Assembly: GCF_932274485.2 (NCBI RefSeq)
Contig: NC_065882.2
Location: forward strand, 41,944,593 to 42,008,592
Direction: 5' to 3'
From: Patella vulgata
Lineage: Eukaryota > Mollusca > Gastropoda > Patellidae
Length of the DNA: 64,000 nucleotides
Shown: in pieces, positions 11,225 to 21,835 of the stretch
Layout: each line of letters opens with the position of its first letter
Numbering within the stretch: position 1 is the stretch's first letter
Position numbers and translations under genes: made by a program
Notes under the pieces: model-generated
Databases searched by the model: none
What the model was told of the DNA's origin: nothing
Seen by the model: the letters and a program-made list of their open reading frames with translations, nothing else

Positions 11225-11324
11225 GAATACAAGATGGCGTCCGTGGAGGCAACACGGTTTTTGCTCTCTCAAGAGAATCTTAAGTTTACACAAAACAGAG
11301 GTAACTTTGACTTTAGTTCCGATA

Positions 11325-11700
11325 TACAACTTTCAATGCTGCCTTTTGGAAAATCAATGTTATTATTTACAAGTTTAAAAGTATAAATGTGTGTCATCTG
11401 CGTACAGATGGAGCAGAAGACCATATTTCTTGACAATTATTGAACTGAGCGGTTTTGTAGTATACAGACAAAACAGAATTGGGCCTAAACAGATCCTTGG
11501 GGTAATCCTTGAAATGAAGTGAAATGGGGTTTAACGTCCTGCTGTTCTGAGGTACTCCTTGAAGCAGTCCAACCTTCTTTGATTTGAATTCATCAACAAA
11601 AACACATTGTCCACGGTTTTCAAGTTATGGTTTCAGTATTTTTGCAGAAGAGTCAACCATGCCAAATTCAGCAGAATTTTATGGTCTACCTACAGTGTCA
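11325..11700 (-). pseudogene. CR1/L2-like reverse transcriptase relic
   Basis: The minus strand reads GQCVFVDEFKSKKVGLLQGV, then PQGS, GPILFCLYTTKPLSSIIVKK, YGLLLHLYADDTHLYF, a stop, and ESCISELK. This covers RT motifs up to and past the YADD catalytic box of a CR1/L2-type LINE. It is degraded, is interrupted by a SINE stub (11514-11547) and was later split by the complete LINE at 11312. The downstream half is at 6663-6793. Confidence 0.8.
11514..11547 (-). mobile_element. 34-bp SINE stub with a 16-bp target duplication
   Basis: On the minus strand it carries only the SINE tail (CAGGACGTTAAACCCCATTT). It is flanked by TGGGGTAATCCTTGAA (11498-11513) and TGAGGTACTCCTTGAA (11548-11563), a duplication of RT sequence with two mismatches. 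This is an extremely 5'-truncated SINE insertion. Confidence 0.8.
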
Positions 11701-11702
11701 AT

Positions 11703-11935
11703 AGAGAGAGAAGTGGGGATTAATGTCCACTCAACACAAACGATGTCATCTTTGCACTAACATATGATTAAATTGTATTTCAATAATTCGTTTGCACGTA
11801 GGGGTCTTTGGCAATGGTGGAGGAGGAGGAGGAGGAGAAGGAGGGGCGGGGCGGGGGGGGGGGTACAGGCGACCTTACTCCTTGTTACGTACAACCGGGG
11901 AAATGAAACCACGACACTTGACTCAATGATAGACC
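11703..11935 (-). mobile_element. Degraded V-type tRNA-derived SINE
   Basis: The minus strand resembles the SINE at 30681-30970: CTTGTTACGTACAACCGGGG-type head, CGTAGGGGTCTTTGGCA core and a GTGGGGATTAATGTCCACTC tail (plus-strand letters). A purine-rich (GGA)n and G-run expansion at about 11818-11865 has replaced part of the core. Confidence 0.7.
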
Positions 11936-12103
11936 ATTTATATATACGGCCAAATCCTCAAAACATGCTCAGAGTGCAAACGAAAACTATATACAACAGT
12001 TCATTGGCTCTAAGTTTTTTTGCCAATTTTTGTAATAAATTTCGAAAAGATAAGTTTAAAAGAGGACCCACCCAACACCAGCTACAGTGTCAAAGGCAGC
12101 TAA

Positions 12104-13497
12104 TATACTAAGCAGCAAAAGAAACGTCAGGTTGGTATGTTACTCTGAATAGACGCATTGCATAACACTTGCCAAATGTTTTTATTCTGAGATGGTTATG
12201 TGTTCTCCATGATTTTCATGTAACTCATGCTGCACGTGCTGTTCACCGGGACCAGCCCTATAAAATGCACCCCCATACCTGGTTGAATCATTCACACTAT
12301 AACGTCAGCAGCATGCCACGACACACGACAGCTTAGAGGAACCAGGCGCTTGAAAGACTCGACGCTGGCCACACTGCTCAAGCCGTTGCCAATCACTTCC
12401 AGGTCAATGTTCCAACCATCTACAGGCTTCAGCAACGCTTTCGGGCCACCAAGGGTTTCCACAAGGCGACAAGGCCGCCATGTTGTGCGACACCACGCGC
12501 AGAATCCCTTCACACAGGCATCTGAGATAGCACGTCAGACAGTGAGAACACACGGAAGACCCATCAGTACCGATACAGTACGACGACGTCTCACCAGAGA
12601 GTACATCCATTGCGGTAGACCTTACCGTGGACCGATCCTCAATCCTCGCCATCGACGTGAACGTCTACAGTTTGCCCAACAACACGAGAACTTGCGACAC
12701 AGGCAATGGAGAACTGTTCTGTTCACAGATTAGAGTCGGTATTGCGTATCAACTGCAGATGGCAGGACCAGAATATGGCGTCGACGTGGCCAGTGTTATT
12801 CTGGGACGAGATTCATGGAGCTGTCCAAGCATAATGGTTTGGAGTGGAATCGGCCTGAACCAAAAAGTGGGTCCTGTAGTGTTCCAAAATCTTGGTCCAG
12901 TTAGAGGAGGCGTCATCACAACAGTGCGCTATATCGATCAAGCTCTCCGACCCCACGTCATACCATATTTCGCACGTCATCGAAACAGCGTTTTCCAGCA
13001 TGACAACGCCCGTGCCCACACCGCCAGAGTTACTCGGGACTTTCTACAGTAAAACGGTGTCAACGTTATGCACTGACCAGCCCTTAGTCCGGACTTAAAC
13101 TCGATTGAACATCTTTGGGATGAAATTCAGAGACTTAGTAACGTCGTACCGAGACCAAAAACAGCCGATGGATTGCGCCAGGCTTTTCTGAGAGTGTGGT
13201 TCCAGGTGCCAATTTCGTTCATCAATCGTCGGGTCCACTCCATGTACAAACGCTGCGCTGCTGTTATTGACACTCGCGGTGGAGACACCAGATACTGATG
13301 TATAGACTGCGTACAGACGCTAAACCTTCTCGTAATGTCTTGGAATTGTGATGAAAGAATCACTAATGTGTCAACATACAGTTCACAAAAAATCGCTTTG
13401 ATCCATTTAATAAGTCGTTTCCTAGAATGATTTAATTAAAGTGCCTCTCTGATTTTGAAATCGTACTGACGGGTTTTTTTTTTGCTGTTTAGTATAG
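12104..13497 (+). mobile_element. Tc1-like transposon, family B copy 1 (degraded)
   Basis: The left end ATACTAAGCAGCAAAAGAAA and the right end, ending TTTTTGCTGTTTAGTATA, are imperfect TIRs next to TA. The copy at 50841-52312 has the same ends and interior; this one lacks about 70 bp of the left spacer. Confidence 0.85.
12313..13298 (+). pseudogene. Tc1 family B transposase, broken
   Basis: The reading shifts among frames. It starts MPRHTT, and recognisable blocks are [16 protein letters not shown] (helix-turn-helix region), LFTDESRYCV (first catalytic D), [23 protein letters not shown] (second D) and LSPDLNSIEHLWDE (catalytic E). This is the DD34E pattern of Tc1 transposases, which cut and paste at TA sites. 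Internal stops and frameshifts are numerous, so no active enzyme is expected. The C-terminal block (VIDTRGG.TRY in the sister copy) is also preserved. Confidence 0.85.
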
Positions 13498-14795
13498 AGT
13501 CAAGAGAATTAAGAATTCTTGATTGTTCAGTAAGAGAAGAATATCATTGTGAACTCGTGTAAGCGTGGTTTTTGTGCTGTGACATTTTCTGTGATATTGT
13601 CTATCACATGCTGTTATAGCGATGAGTCAAGATTGATGTCCCGAGATCGATCCCGATGTTGGCCGAGATAGTTCTGGTGCGATTCACTCTAACCGGTGGT
13701 GCAGGATCGAGTGCCTAAGCAAGGAACGAATAAACATTGACAGCTGAAATTCGAAGAAGCGAAGGGGCGGGGCCTCATAGTACATTGCATCGCGTACATA
13801 GGGTACGGGCTTGACGACAGTTGGGGGGGGGGGGCAAGAACCCGAAATGCCTGGAATAATTTCGGATTACAGACGTTGGTGCCGGTCGTCCGCGAGAGCG
13901 GAGGAGCAGAGCGTTCCGTGTAGAGGGAACCCCCCAAAGAAAATTTTAAAAAATTTGATGGCCCAATCGCGTTTTCCTGCTATTCTAGCCCGTAAATACA
14001 GCGGCTTCAAAGTGGTGTAATATAGCCTAATTAGGATGGCTGACTCGAATTCCAATCAACCAATGAATTGTTTTACAGTCCACGGAGAAGAGATCGCCGG
14101 GAGGAAATTTTGAAAATTTAACTGCCACAAACGCCCTTTCCTGCCATTCTAGCCCCTTATTAATACAGCATCTTTAATGCGTTAAGCAATTCCAAAGTTA
14201 TCCAATGGTTTTGCAACCGAAATCCCACACTATGTCGACCTGAATTCCCACGATCCAATCAGACTGTTGCAGCTGCATTCAAAAAAAAAAATAAATAATC
14301 GATGTCCGAAAAATGTCGCACACAATAGAGTGGCTCCAGACAATTTGTTTTAATCCATAGTCACTTCAGTACAAATTCATGGTAATCAATTAAAAGAAAA
14401 GTAAAATTAGTGTTTTATTAAGGCGTTTTATCGACCACTGATTAGTCAAAGTGATTTGCATTCAACCAAATTTTCATCTTTAATGTCCACCGATTTCCGA
14501 AGCAATTACGTCAAATCACCTCTTGGTGCGATTGACGATTTGGTCGTGTTTTTATCAACATGGTGTCCATCCAGAAGAACTGGTGAGTTTGATGGGAAAC
14601 ATTATCATATGACTGCACGACAAGTAACTTGTCGTTACTTGAAGTTGAATTAATTACAACAGGTAAGACCATGAGCGTTTCTCTTGTAAAAGTCGGCGAA
14701 ACCAATTACTGTGCTTACTTCTTTTACCACTGACATTATAAATAAGAATTATGTTTTAAATTCAATTTTGCGCGTTGCCATGTACACACTAACCT
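13498..14795. other. Unassigned sequence with a weak internal duplication
   Basis: About 13925-14030 and 14095-14190 share GCGTTTTCCTGCTATTCTAG / CCCTTTCCTGCCATTCTAGC and neighbouring bases, so a ~165-bp diverged tandem duplication is likely. A 65-codon frame at 14456-14653 has no recognisable domain. Nothing else was identified. Confidence 0.45.
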
Positions 14796-15826
14796 AAGGC
14801 GTTTTTGTGAGTCGATTAGATTAGGTTTTGATTTGCTAGTACGATTTGGTATGATTTCGATTTGATTAGCTATGGTCCACAAATGTGAAATTTGATAATT
14901 ACGATTTGGTAAGATGGCTGCCACCACGGACACCGATCAGAAAAAAAATTGTCTCTGCTAACATGACGTGGGGGGCGTGTGTTTCACGTGTAGTCCAAGT
15001 TACCTACAGATTACAGTGACACTGCTGGCACCCAGAGGGCCTAAAATTGCTTAGAGCCAGAGGTGATCTAACATTCTTGTGGACTATAAAGTTAACATTA
15101 AAGGAGCTAAATCGCTAACATTTGGGACCTAGAAATTGACAAAAGTGGGTCGCAATGCATATAATACTGTAGTATGAATGTATATAAACTGATTTACATT
15201 CAATGGTTTCCGTTTTTACTCCAATTTCAAATCCGTTATGTTCGGCGAAATAAGCCAGCAGTCTCAAGCGAGTGCAAATTTCTAGCGTCTGGTTATTCCA
15301 GTTTACATACGCCGTTTGATTTGGTGCAATGTGTCTAGCCTCGTCCCTCGAGTCTCTTGATACAACTAGGGCTGAAGCGCATTATGGTACACGATTCGTG
15401 TACCAATGGTAAAATGTTTATTTTGTCTTAAATATTGGATATCAAAAGCCCATCTTTTCCCGTTAAGATCACAACATGAATGTTGATATAATTTGACAAA
15501 TAAATCGTGTTTTCAATGTTGAAGATTTTGGATGATATTGAGTTAGAGACTTAGCTACTTTAAACACATCAAATGCGTTTTAAAAAAATATTTTTAATGG
15601 AGAAAAACAACAATAAGCATTGAAAATTACTTACGATGTCGAACATTCCGCCATTTTGAAAACGTCAAATCTAATCGCCTAAACACCTCCTGGGACGATT
15701 AGGTCGATTTGCCTAATCAGTTGAGTTAAATCGTCTCACAAATGTAACGATTAGCATAATCAACTTGGTTCACAAATGCGTATAATAGCTAATCGGTCTA
15801 ATCTAATCGGTTCACAAAAACGCCTC
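14796..15826. mobile_element. TIR element with a nested MITE
   Basis: The left end AAGGCGTTTTTGTGAGTCGA is followed by TTAGATTAG. The right end, AATCTAATCGGTTCACAAAA then ACGCCT, is its inverted complement. Weaker similarity continues inward on both sides (CACAAATG, TAATCGG). No transposase is visible, and the interior carries repeat M1. Confidence 0.65.
15098..15563 (+). repeat. MITE family M1, copy 1
   Basis: Starts TTAAAGGAGCTAA and ends TTAGCTACTTTAA, short inverted ends with one mismatch. The interior matches 44775-45215 (GGGTCGCAA, TGTATATAAACTGATTTACA, TTCAATGGTTTC). Non-coding. Confidence 0.75.
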
Positions 15827-15895
15827 TAGTCTACCGAACTAGCCTTTGACTTCCTACAGAAATCCTGCTCTACACATAAACTAAAACACCTAAAC

Positions 15896-15923
15896 CACAG
15901 AGTAAAAATATTTTTACTCTGTG
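15896..15923. other. Perfect 28-bp palindrome
   Basis: CACAGAGTAAAAAT followed directly by ATTTTTACTCTGTG. It has no terminator-like context in a eukaryote and may be the fused ends of a lost element. Confidence 0.7.
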
Positions 15924-16339
15924 ACCTAAACGATGACGTTCATTTGCCGCAAACTAGGTCATTTCGGAACTAACAAATGGTTCAATATTAGTTAAGAGTC
16001 ATTCCATGAGAAAACCATGCAAAATCGTGCAGAATCGGGAAGATGGGGGGTCGGCAGATCGAGTTCATCTCCGGGGGATTTTATGGACTCCCCCTGACTA
16101 CTTCTCAGCCAGAAGGGCCGATTTCAAAATTTCACCGTTAGTTAGAAACAGCCTCTGGATGATTTTTGGCCAATTTTGCCATTTTTCAGGTCATTTTTTG
16201 TCAATTTTCAGCCACCTATGGTGCCGAGTCTAGGGTTTGGATGAAAATGGTGGTGATTGGTGATGCTAGTGGGGGTCTTCCCGTGCCCCAGTGTGAAAAC
16301 CATGAAGTCGCATCTATTCTCTGGGAGCAATGATCAGCA
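15924..16339. other. Unassigned, with a short SINE trace
   Basis: About 15950-15990 (AACTAGGTCATTTCGGAACT) is the tail region of the V-type SINE seen at 30681-30970. No gene was recognised in the rest. Confidence 0.5.
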
Positions 16340-16525
16340 AAATTGTAAGATATGGCGACTAAAACCGAAAATATACACCTGCGGAAATTAGCTCTATTTT
16401 CTATGATGCGGGGTAGGTCAAAATATCGAAATGGTTTTATGAATAAAACAGAAAATATACACCTGCGAAGATTAGCTCTAATTTCTATGATGCGGGGGTA
16501 GGTCAAAATATCGAAATGGTTTTGT
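16340..16525. repeat. Two-unit tandem repeat, period about 84 bp
   Basis: GAAAATATACACCTGCG, ATTTCTATGATGCGGG and AGGTCAAAATATCGAAATGG occur in the same order twice. Confidence 0.75.
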
Positions 16526-16904
16526 GCACAGCTTGACTCCCTCTATCGATATAAGAAAAAAAATCTCTGTCACCTCTCTTCAATCAATGCGAAATCATAA
16601 ATCAAAGTGGTGAATTTTCCCTATTGTAAATCTCTCATTCTCTATGAAATGGCCAACTACTTTCATTCAGGGTAAGCCAGCTCTCTCCGTTTCTTCACCA
16701 AATCATTCGCCCGTGCTCACTGGTAGCAGCTTGAAACCCCCTCGAGCAAAACTAGTCTCTTTGATGAGGTTTGGTATCCAATTCGTGCCCGAAAGCGCAC
16801 AAAATTGCGGTTTTTCCTCATGTTTGGCCATTAAATGTGGTACATATCCCAGATATGACCAAGAGATTCACTTCATACGATTGAAAAAATGTACTAAGGG
16901 CATT

Positions 16905-17040
16905 AAGGCCCACCTTTTAGCACATCACATAGCAATAAGTGATGTGAGAACCGAATGGGAGTTGATTTCTTGACGAAGCTGCATTAAATGGAATATTCCA
17001 AAAGGATGCATGCTGCCACATCTAAGGAGAAGCCATACAA
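16905..17040 (+). pseudogene. Inverted partial copy of the gene-like block at 17.8 kb
   Basis: AGAACCGAATGGGAGTTGAT, TTCTTGACGAAG and AAATGGAATATTCCAAAAGG match the minus strand of 17815-17950, with the middle deleted. The frame is broken. It shows the block has been duplicated in inverted orientation. Confidence 0.6.
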
Positions 17041-17288
17041 AGACCTCGTTGTGTCACTTGGAATCAACCGATTCCTATTGGAATGGCTAAGTGAAATAAA
17101 ATACTATTGTGTCTTTGAAATATTCATGGAAACCTTGTGTGTGTGCTCGACCACAATCAAATTAGCAGAAAACAGTTGTGCGCTGATGCTTCAGAAGTCC
17201 TCAAACCAGCTGCATTGAATCTAATATAGCTGTAATACCTTTACTAAAGGCCAGCTCTCTGCCTTTTTTTAACTTTGGTGTCACTCAC

Positions 17289-17448
17289 TACCAAAAGCTG
17301 TTACAGAAGGAAGAGGCAGTGTGGCAGTTCCAACACCCATAGCTGCAGATGATGTAGTAGCAGTAGATTGATGATGGATGTAAGCAGCATTACCAGTAGC
17401 TGCAGATGATGTAGCAGTGGGAGGGATGTCATCAGTTCTAACAGTAAC
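17289..17448 (-). CDS. Putative exon, Ala/Thr/Ser-rich, unknown gene
   Basis: An acceptor (TTGTTTCAG before 17448) and a donor (GTGAGT at 17283-17288) bound a 160-bp open stretch reading VTVRTDDIPPTATSSAATGN and then TATTSSAAMGVG. It is low-complexity, with no domain recognised. With the next entry it could form part of a small minus-strand gene or an old transposon gene. Confidence 0.35.
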
Positions 17449-17745
17449 CTGAAACAACCAAACCACATAAAATAATTTACTAAAATTATTTTCTAAGTAT
17501 TTGCAGGAGTCCCTGTTACCAGCCAGTCCATCATTCGGAGACTCGATGCAAGAAAATTTTCAATGGCCCATATATGTTGGGGTTGATATCAACAATATTT
17601 TGAGAGGTGGCCCCTGATAGAAATGTCCTTCATATACAAATTTAGTTTTAAAGGGCATGGCAATATTTATTTTGGGCTCTGAAAATGATCCCATGATGAA
17701 GTTTAATTTTTGACCCTAGTCATATCATTTATTTGAAGAACTAAC

Positions 17746-17925
17746 CTGAGGCGGTGTAGCAAATTGGCTCTTTTGACAGCCCATTTCCTCATTATTTACA
17801 GCATATTGTTTACATCCTTTTGGAATATTCCATTTGAGACCCAGGCGGTAGCGATGGGCCGCACATATCACCTTTCCATCTAGAATCGACTTATTAAGAT
17901 CAAAAAATCCCACTTCGTCAAGAAA
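17746..17925 (-). CDS. Putative exon, Cys/His-containing, unknown gene
   Basis: The minus strand reads FFDLNKSILDGKVICAAHRY, RLGLKWNIPKGCKQ, then MGCQKSQFATPPQ, up to a donor (CAG|GTTAGT, donor at 17740-17745). The spacing of ICAAHR and GCK suggests a small metal-binding module, but I do not recognise a named family with confidence. An inverted partial copy lies at 16905-17040. It may be a gene fragment carried by a repeat. Confidence 0.35.
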
Positions 17926-17959
17926 TCAGCTCCCATTCGGTTCTCAATTCACTGCTGTC

Positions 17960-18414
17960 TGGCGATTGCTCACAAATATGATAGTTTTGTTGCTTAGGTT
18001 TTGGGCCTTTAATTATCTAATTGGTCAAATATGATGTAAATAATTAGAGGGATTGGTTAATTGAGCCAAATGACGTCGAAACCCACCCTTATATGGTAAT
18101 GGAAATTTACTGGAGAAACTTCCCATGAGATATGTTATCAACCTAGAATTGAATGTTTACCATATTATAACTCTTTTTTATGTAACCATCTGTCACTCAT
18201 TCGCTAACTTGATTTAAGTACAAATATGTGAATCTACTAACTATCATTAATTATAAGAGCAAAAATTCTAGCAATATTAATACATACGGGTGCCCCATTA
18301 GTTGATAAACACCGTGGATTAGTGTACAAGAGCGAAACTTCCATATTAATCTGAATAGATCAACAAATATAGATAGTTTGGTAGTAAATAAACTAATTTA
18401 GCTTAGGGTTTTTT
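17960..18414. other. Unassigned sequence before the 145-bp array
   Basis: AT-rich, with no recognisable coding exon. A G-run starts at about 18411, where the array begins. Confidence 0.4.
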
Positions 18415-19600
18415 TGGGGGGGGGGGGGGGCGGTGAGCGGGGAGAAATTAGGGACGTCTGGCGGGGTTACCTCACCACCCAAATAGTCTGGCGGTGGTCA
18501 TTCATAATAGAGATGAATATGCTGAACATTATGCAACAAATTTCATGCGGTTAGTAAATGAGCTAGTCTAGATTAAATATTGGGGTGGGGTAATTAGGGA
18601 TGTCTTGGGGGGGTATTCCATCACCGAAAATGGAAAATGTCTGACGGTGGTCATTCTTGATACATGTGAATATATATGCTGAACATTTTGCAACAAATTT
18701 CATGCGCTTAGTAAATGAGCTAGTCTATCTTAGCTTTTGGGGTGGGGCAATTAGGGGGCATCTGGCGGCAGCACCTCACCACTGAAAATGTATGGATATG
18801 CTGAACTGTTTGCAACAAGTTTCATGCGGTTAGTAAATGAGCTAGTCTAGCTTAGATTTTGGGGTGGGGCAATTGGGGACGTCTGGCGGGGGTACCCCAC
18901 CACTGAAAATGTCTGGCATCGGTGATTCTTGATACATGTGGATATGCTAAACATTTTGCAAAAAGTTTTATGCAGTTAGTATATGAGCTAGTCTAGCTTA
19001 GCTTTTGGGATGGGGCAATTGGGGACGTCTGGCGGGGGTACCACACCACTGAAAATGTCTGACATCGGTAATTCGTGATGCATGTGGATATGCTGAACAT
19101 TTTGCAACAAGTTTTATGCGGTTAGTAAATGAGCTAGTCTAGCTTAGCTTTTGGGGTTGGTCAATTAGTAATGTCTGGTGGTGGGTACCCCACCACTGAA
19201 AATGTCTTGCATCGGTGATTCCCAATACATGTGGATATGCTGTACGTTTTGCAACAAGTTTCATGTGGTTAGTTAATGAGCTAGTCTAGCTTAGTTTTCG
19301 GCTACGTACCTGTTTTTTTAGTCTGGCGGACACGCCCCACCGCCTAAAATGTCTGGCAGTGGGCATTCTCAATACATTTGGATATGCTTTACATTTTGCA
19401 ACACCTTTTATGTGGTTAATAAACAAGCTAGTCTAGCTTAGTTCTTGGATCCAATTCTTTTGCCCCTCTTGACCACACCCACCACAACGGGCGCGGCAGA
19501 CGTTCATATCCTGTGATAGTGACCCATAGGGAACCTAGTGACACATATAAAAATTGGTTAGCTTTTCAGCTAGGTTGAATCCCCCGGGCTCCTGGTCTAA
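18415..19600. repeat. Tandem array, period about 145 bp, about 7 units
   Basis: AGCTAGTCTA recurs at about 18561, 18718, 18840, 18986, 19132, 19279 and 19427 (spacing 122 to 157). Each unit carries GTCTGGCGGGGGTACCCCAC, CACTGAAAATGTCTGGC and TTTTGCAACAAG. The right end (19545-19600), with TTTTCAGCTAGGTTGAATCC, is the inverted counterpart of 2820-2860 in the 3-kb foldback, so both loci belong to one element family. Confidence 0.85.
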
Positions 19601-19639
19601 ATATACTATCGTAGGCGCAAATGAATGCCGTTCAATTTG

Positions 19640-19870
19640 GATTGTTCGCATATTTCACCAAACATAATAAACATGCATTATGCAGGAGCTAAATCTGTCA
19701 GCTGCAGGTATTTCAGTAGTTATATGTTATATAATCTATTAATTAGACATTTATTAACATGACAAGACCATAATCAACTCTCGATGACATCTAATTGGTC
19801 TGATTTTACACAAATTTAAATCTGATCTGCTGTTCAACAATGCTTGGTGATTAACTGTAAAAATGGATAA
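19640..19870 (+). repeat. Copy of MITE family R
   Basis: ATGCATTATGCAGGAGCTAA, AGACATTTATTAACATGACA and CTGATCTGCTGTTCAACAA match 4950-5280 and, inverted, 39215-39571. Confidence 0.7.
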
Positions 19871-19952
19871 GCGAGACTTGTCTATTATCGTTACAACAAT
19901 AACAATGACAACTGAGGCTACAGTGTTATTGAAATGAGTTTTTTTTTCTAGG

Positions 19953-20120
19953 CTCCGAGTTAAGCAACTTTACTGAAATTTTCAGCTTATTCTCTTTACA
20001 TTATATATTTTTAACTATTAAAGCGAGAATTGTCAACTCCGAGTTAAGCAACTTTACTGAAATTTTCAGCTTATTCTCTTTACATTATATATTTTTAACT
20101 ATTAAAGCGAGAATTGTCAA
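19953..20120. repeat. Perfect 84-bp tandem duplication
   Basis: The 84 bases starting CTCCGAGTTAAGCAACTTTA are followed immediately by the same 84 bases, with no difference seen. The identity implies a recent event or an assembly duplication. Confidence 0.9.
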
Positions 20121-21095
20121 CTCTTTATCTAATCTTTCACCATGACACCTAATAATTGATTAGAATATACAATAAAAAAATTCAAAATTGGGCATATTAC
20201 TTTATACTCATATTGTAACACTTTGGTCCTTGAGACAATTTTGGTTCTTTGCAAAATTGTTACTTCACTCTGTCTATAGAGTTAAATCACACGTACTTAA
20301 TGAACGTGAATATATAGTTATTTATACATAAAAAACCAGTGATATTTTGGTTAAATCATAATCATTGTCAAAATATCCATCAAATTCTGGCTGTTTATTA
20401 ACCTATTGTTGGTAAACCAAAATAAGGTAACTTCTACTATCTTAGTTGTGGGAAATAAAGAGGTTTATTCCATATATTGGATGGAAATTAACGTCAAGGT
20501 TATCGAAGACCTGCTGAAATTAGGGGGTATAAATTAGGGTGTAGAAGCGAGTTGGATCAGAGCTCATTAAGAAATTCCTAGCAGCCATTATTATTGAGAA
20601 CGAGGAATCTGCAAAGCCATTATAGCTTAGCAATAAAGTTGTGAAACTCTTTTATGCTGTAGTCTTGTTACGATCACCAAGAAACAAACACAACAAGTAA
20701 GCAGTCCTATAGTACTACAATATGTGCTTTCCGACCCAATTTTGTCTATTCAAAAGAATAGAGCTAATCACCCTTTAAACAGTTCACTCATTGAACTATT
20801 ATCTGGAATTACTTCTTTAAATCGAATAATGCCTAAAAGGAAGTTTAGTCTCCTTCAATTTTAAAATTCCTTGTTGTACTGATAACGTTGCCATCTTTCC
20901 ATCAACATTATTGTCATTTGGGACACAATAACTCTCCTTCTAATTGAGGTAGAATGTTTAAACTTGGTGTAGGTTTTGATTAGGTGAATGGCTTGATGCA
21001 ATCTGTTTCACAGAGGATTATGAAAGTCTTCTAATATCTCTGTAAAAGATGACTACCTTTAACATGTGACGTCTCATCACGCAGCGTCAATCATT
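20121..21095. other. Unassigned AT-rich sequence
   Basis: I see no coding exon, RNA gene or clear repeat. Confidence 0.4.
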
Positions 21096-21835
21096 GGCTC
21101 AATGGCGCGTGCATTGTTTACAACACGTTCTAGTTCGGGCAGAATGGAGACTTTTACTCATTTTAATACCCATTTGCACTAAATACAGAGGCGTAGCCGT
21201 GAAATATATATTGGGGGGGGGGGGGTCCGCAACCCTAACCCCAACCCATTTTTTAAAACCCCTAAAAAATATAAACAAACACCATGTGGCCATGCTGTCT
21301 ACCAAAACACCGCGTACAAAAGCATTATGGTTACGTATTGCTGGCTGAGCGGGCGATAAATATTTGGTTTAGGCAGTTATGTCTACCAAAACACCGCGTA
21401 CAAAAGCATTATGGTTACGTTGCTGGCTGAGCGGGCGATATATATTTGGTTTAGGCAGTTATGTTTTTGGGTACCTACATGCGATTCACTCTGATAAGTG
21501 GCAGAAAAAAATTAACAAAATATTACTGACAGGCTAACTAGACACAATTTTATGGAACACAGGTACTTTTCACTTCACACATGTTTCCAGGATGATTATC
21601 TCTGTGTTTTATTTTAGCAGTATAAACCATACTGGAATATGTACAGGTTTTATACAGATAGAATCTTAACTAATCCTAATAATTGTTGTAAATAAATAGA
21701 GTTTGGGCCTACTATGTAAATTTTTTGGGGGGTCCGAGTATATTCAGAACCCTCCCCAGAAAAACACTTGGGGGGGGGGGGGTCGGACCCCCCGGACCCC
21801 CCCATGTGTGACGCCCATGACTAAATAGGAAATAA
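21096..21835. repeat. G-tract element with an 82-84-bp tandem duplication
   Basis: GTCTACCAAAACACCGCGTA starts two near-identical units (21298 and 21381), each ending GGTTTAGGCAGTTATG. Long G-runs occur at 21213-21227 and 21766-21782, followed by GGACCCCCCGGACCCCCCC. The ends (AGAGGCGTAGCCGTGAAATA, TGTGACGCCCATGACTAAAT) look like those of a dispersed non-coding element. G-quadruplex formation is plausible. Confidence 0.6.

Larger units (their letters stand above)
6807..11311 (-). mobile_element. Nearly intact non-LTR retrotransposon (LINE)
   Basis: The order on the minus strand is a leader with a YY1-like GCCATCTTG, ORF1 (coiled coil), ORF2 (APE endonuclease plus RT), a ~200-bp 3' UTR, AATAAAG and an (ATT)n tail ending at 6807. 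A 13-bp duplication, TATCGGAACTAAA (complement of 6794-6806 and of 11312-11324), flanks it. It therefore appears to be one complete insertion of about 4.5 kb. The RT frame of the older host sequence runs on across the site (CISELK then SWISS), which confirms both boundaries. The only lesion noticed is one frameshift in ORF2. The low decay suggests a young copy. The LINE clade was not assigned; ORF1 resembles L1-type ORF1p. Confidence 0.9.

Noticed and set aside
11818-11865. Arg-rich protein from the (GGA)n run
   Set aside because: Low-complexity expansion inside a degraded SINE; the reading frame is meaningless.
12404-13363. Several minus-strand frames over the Tc1 element
   Set aside because: They are antisense shadows of the transposase; the catalytic motifs are on the plus strand.
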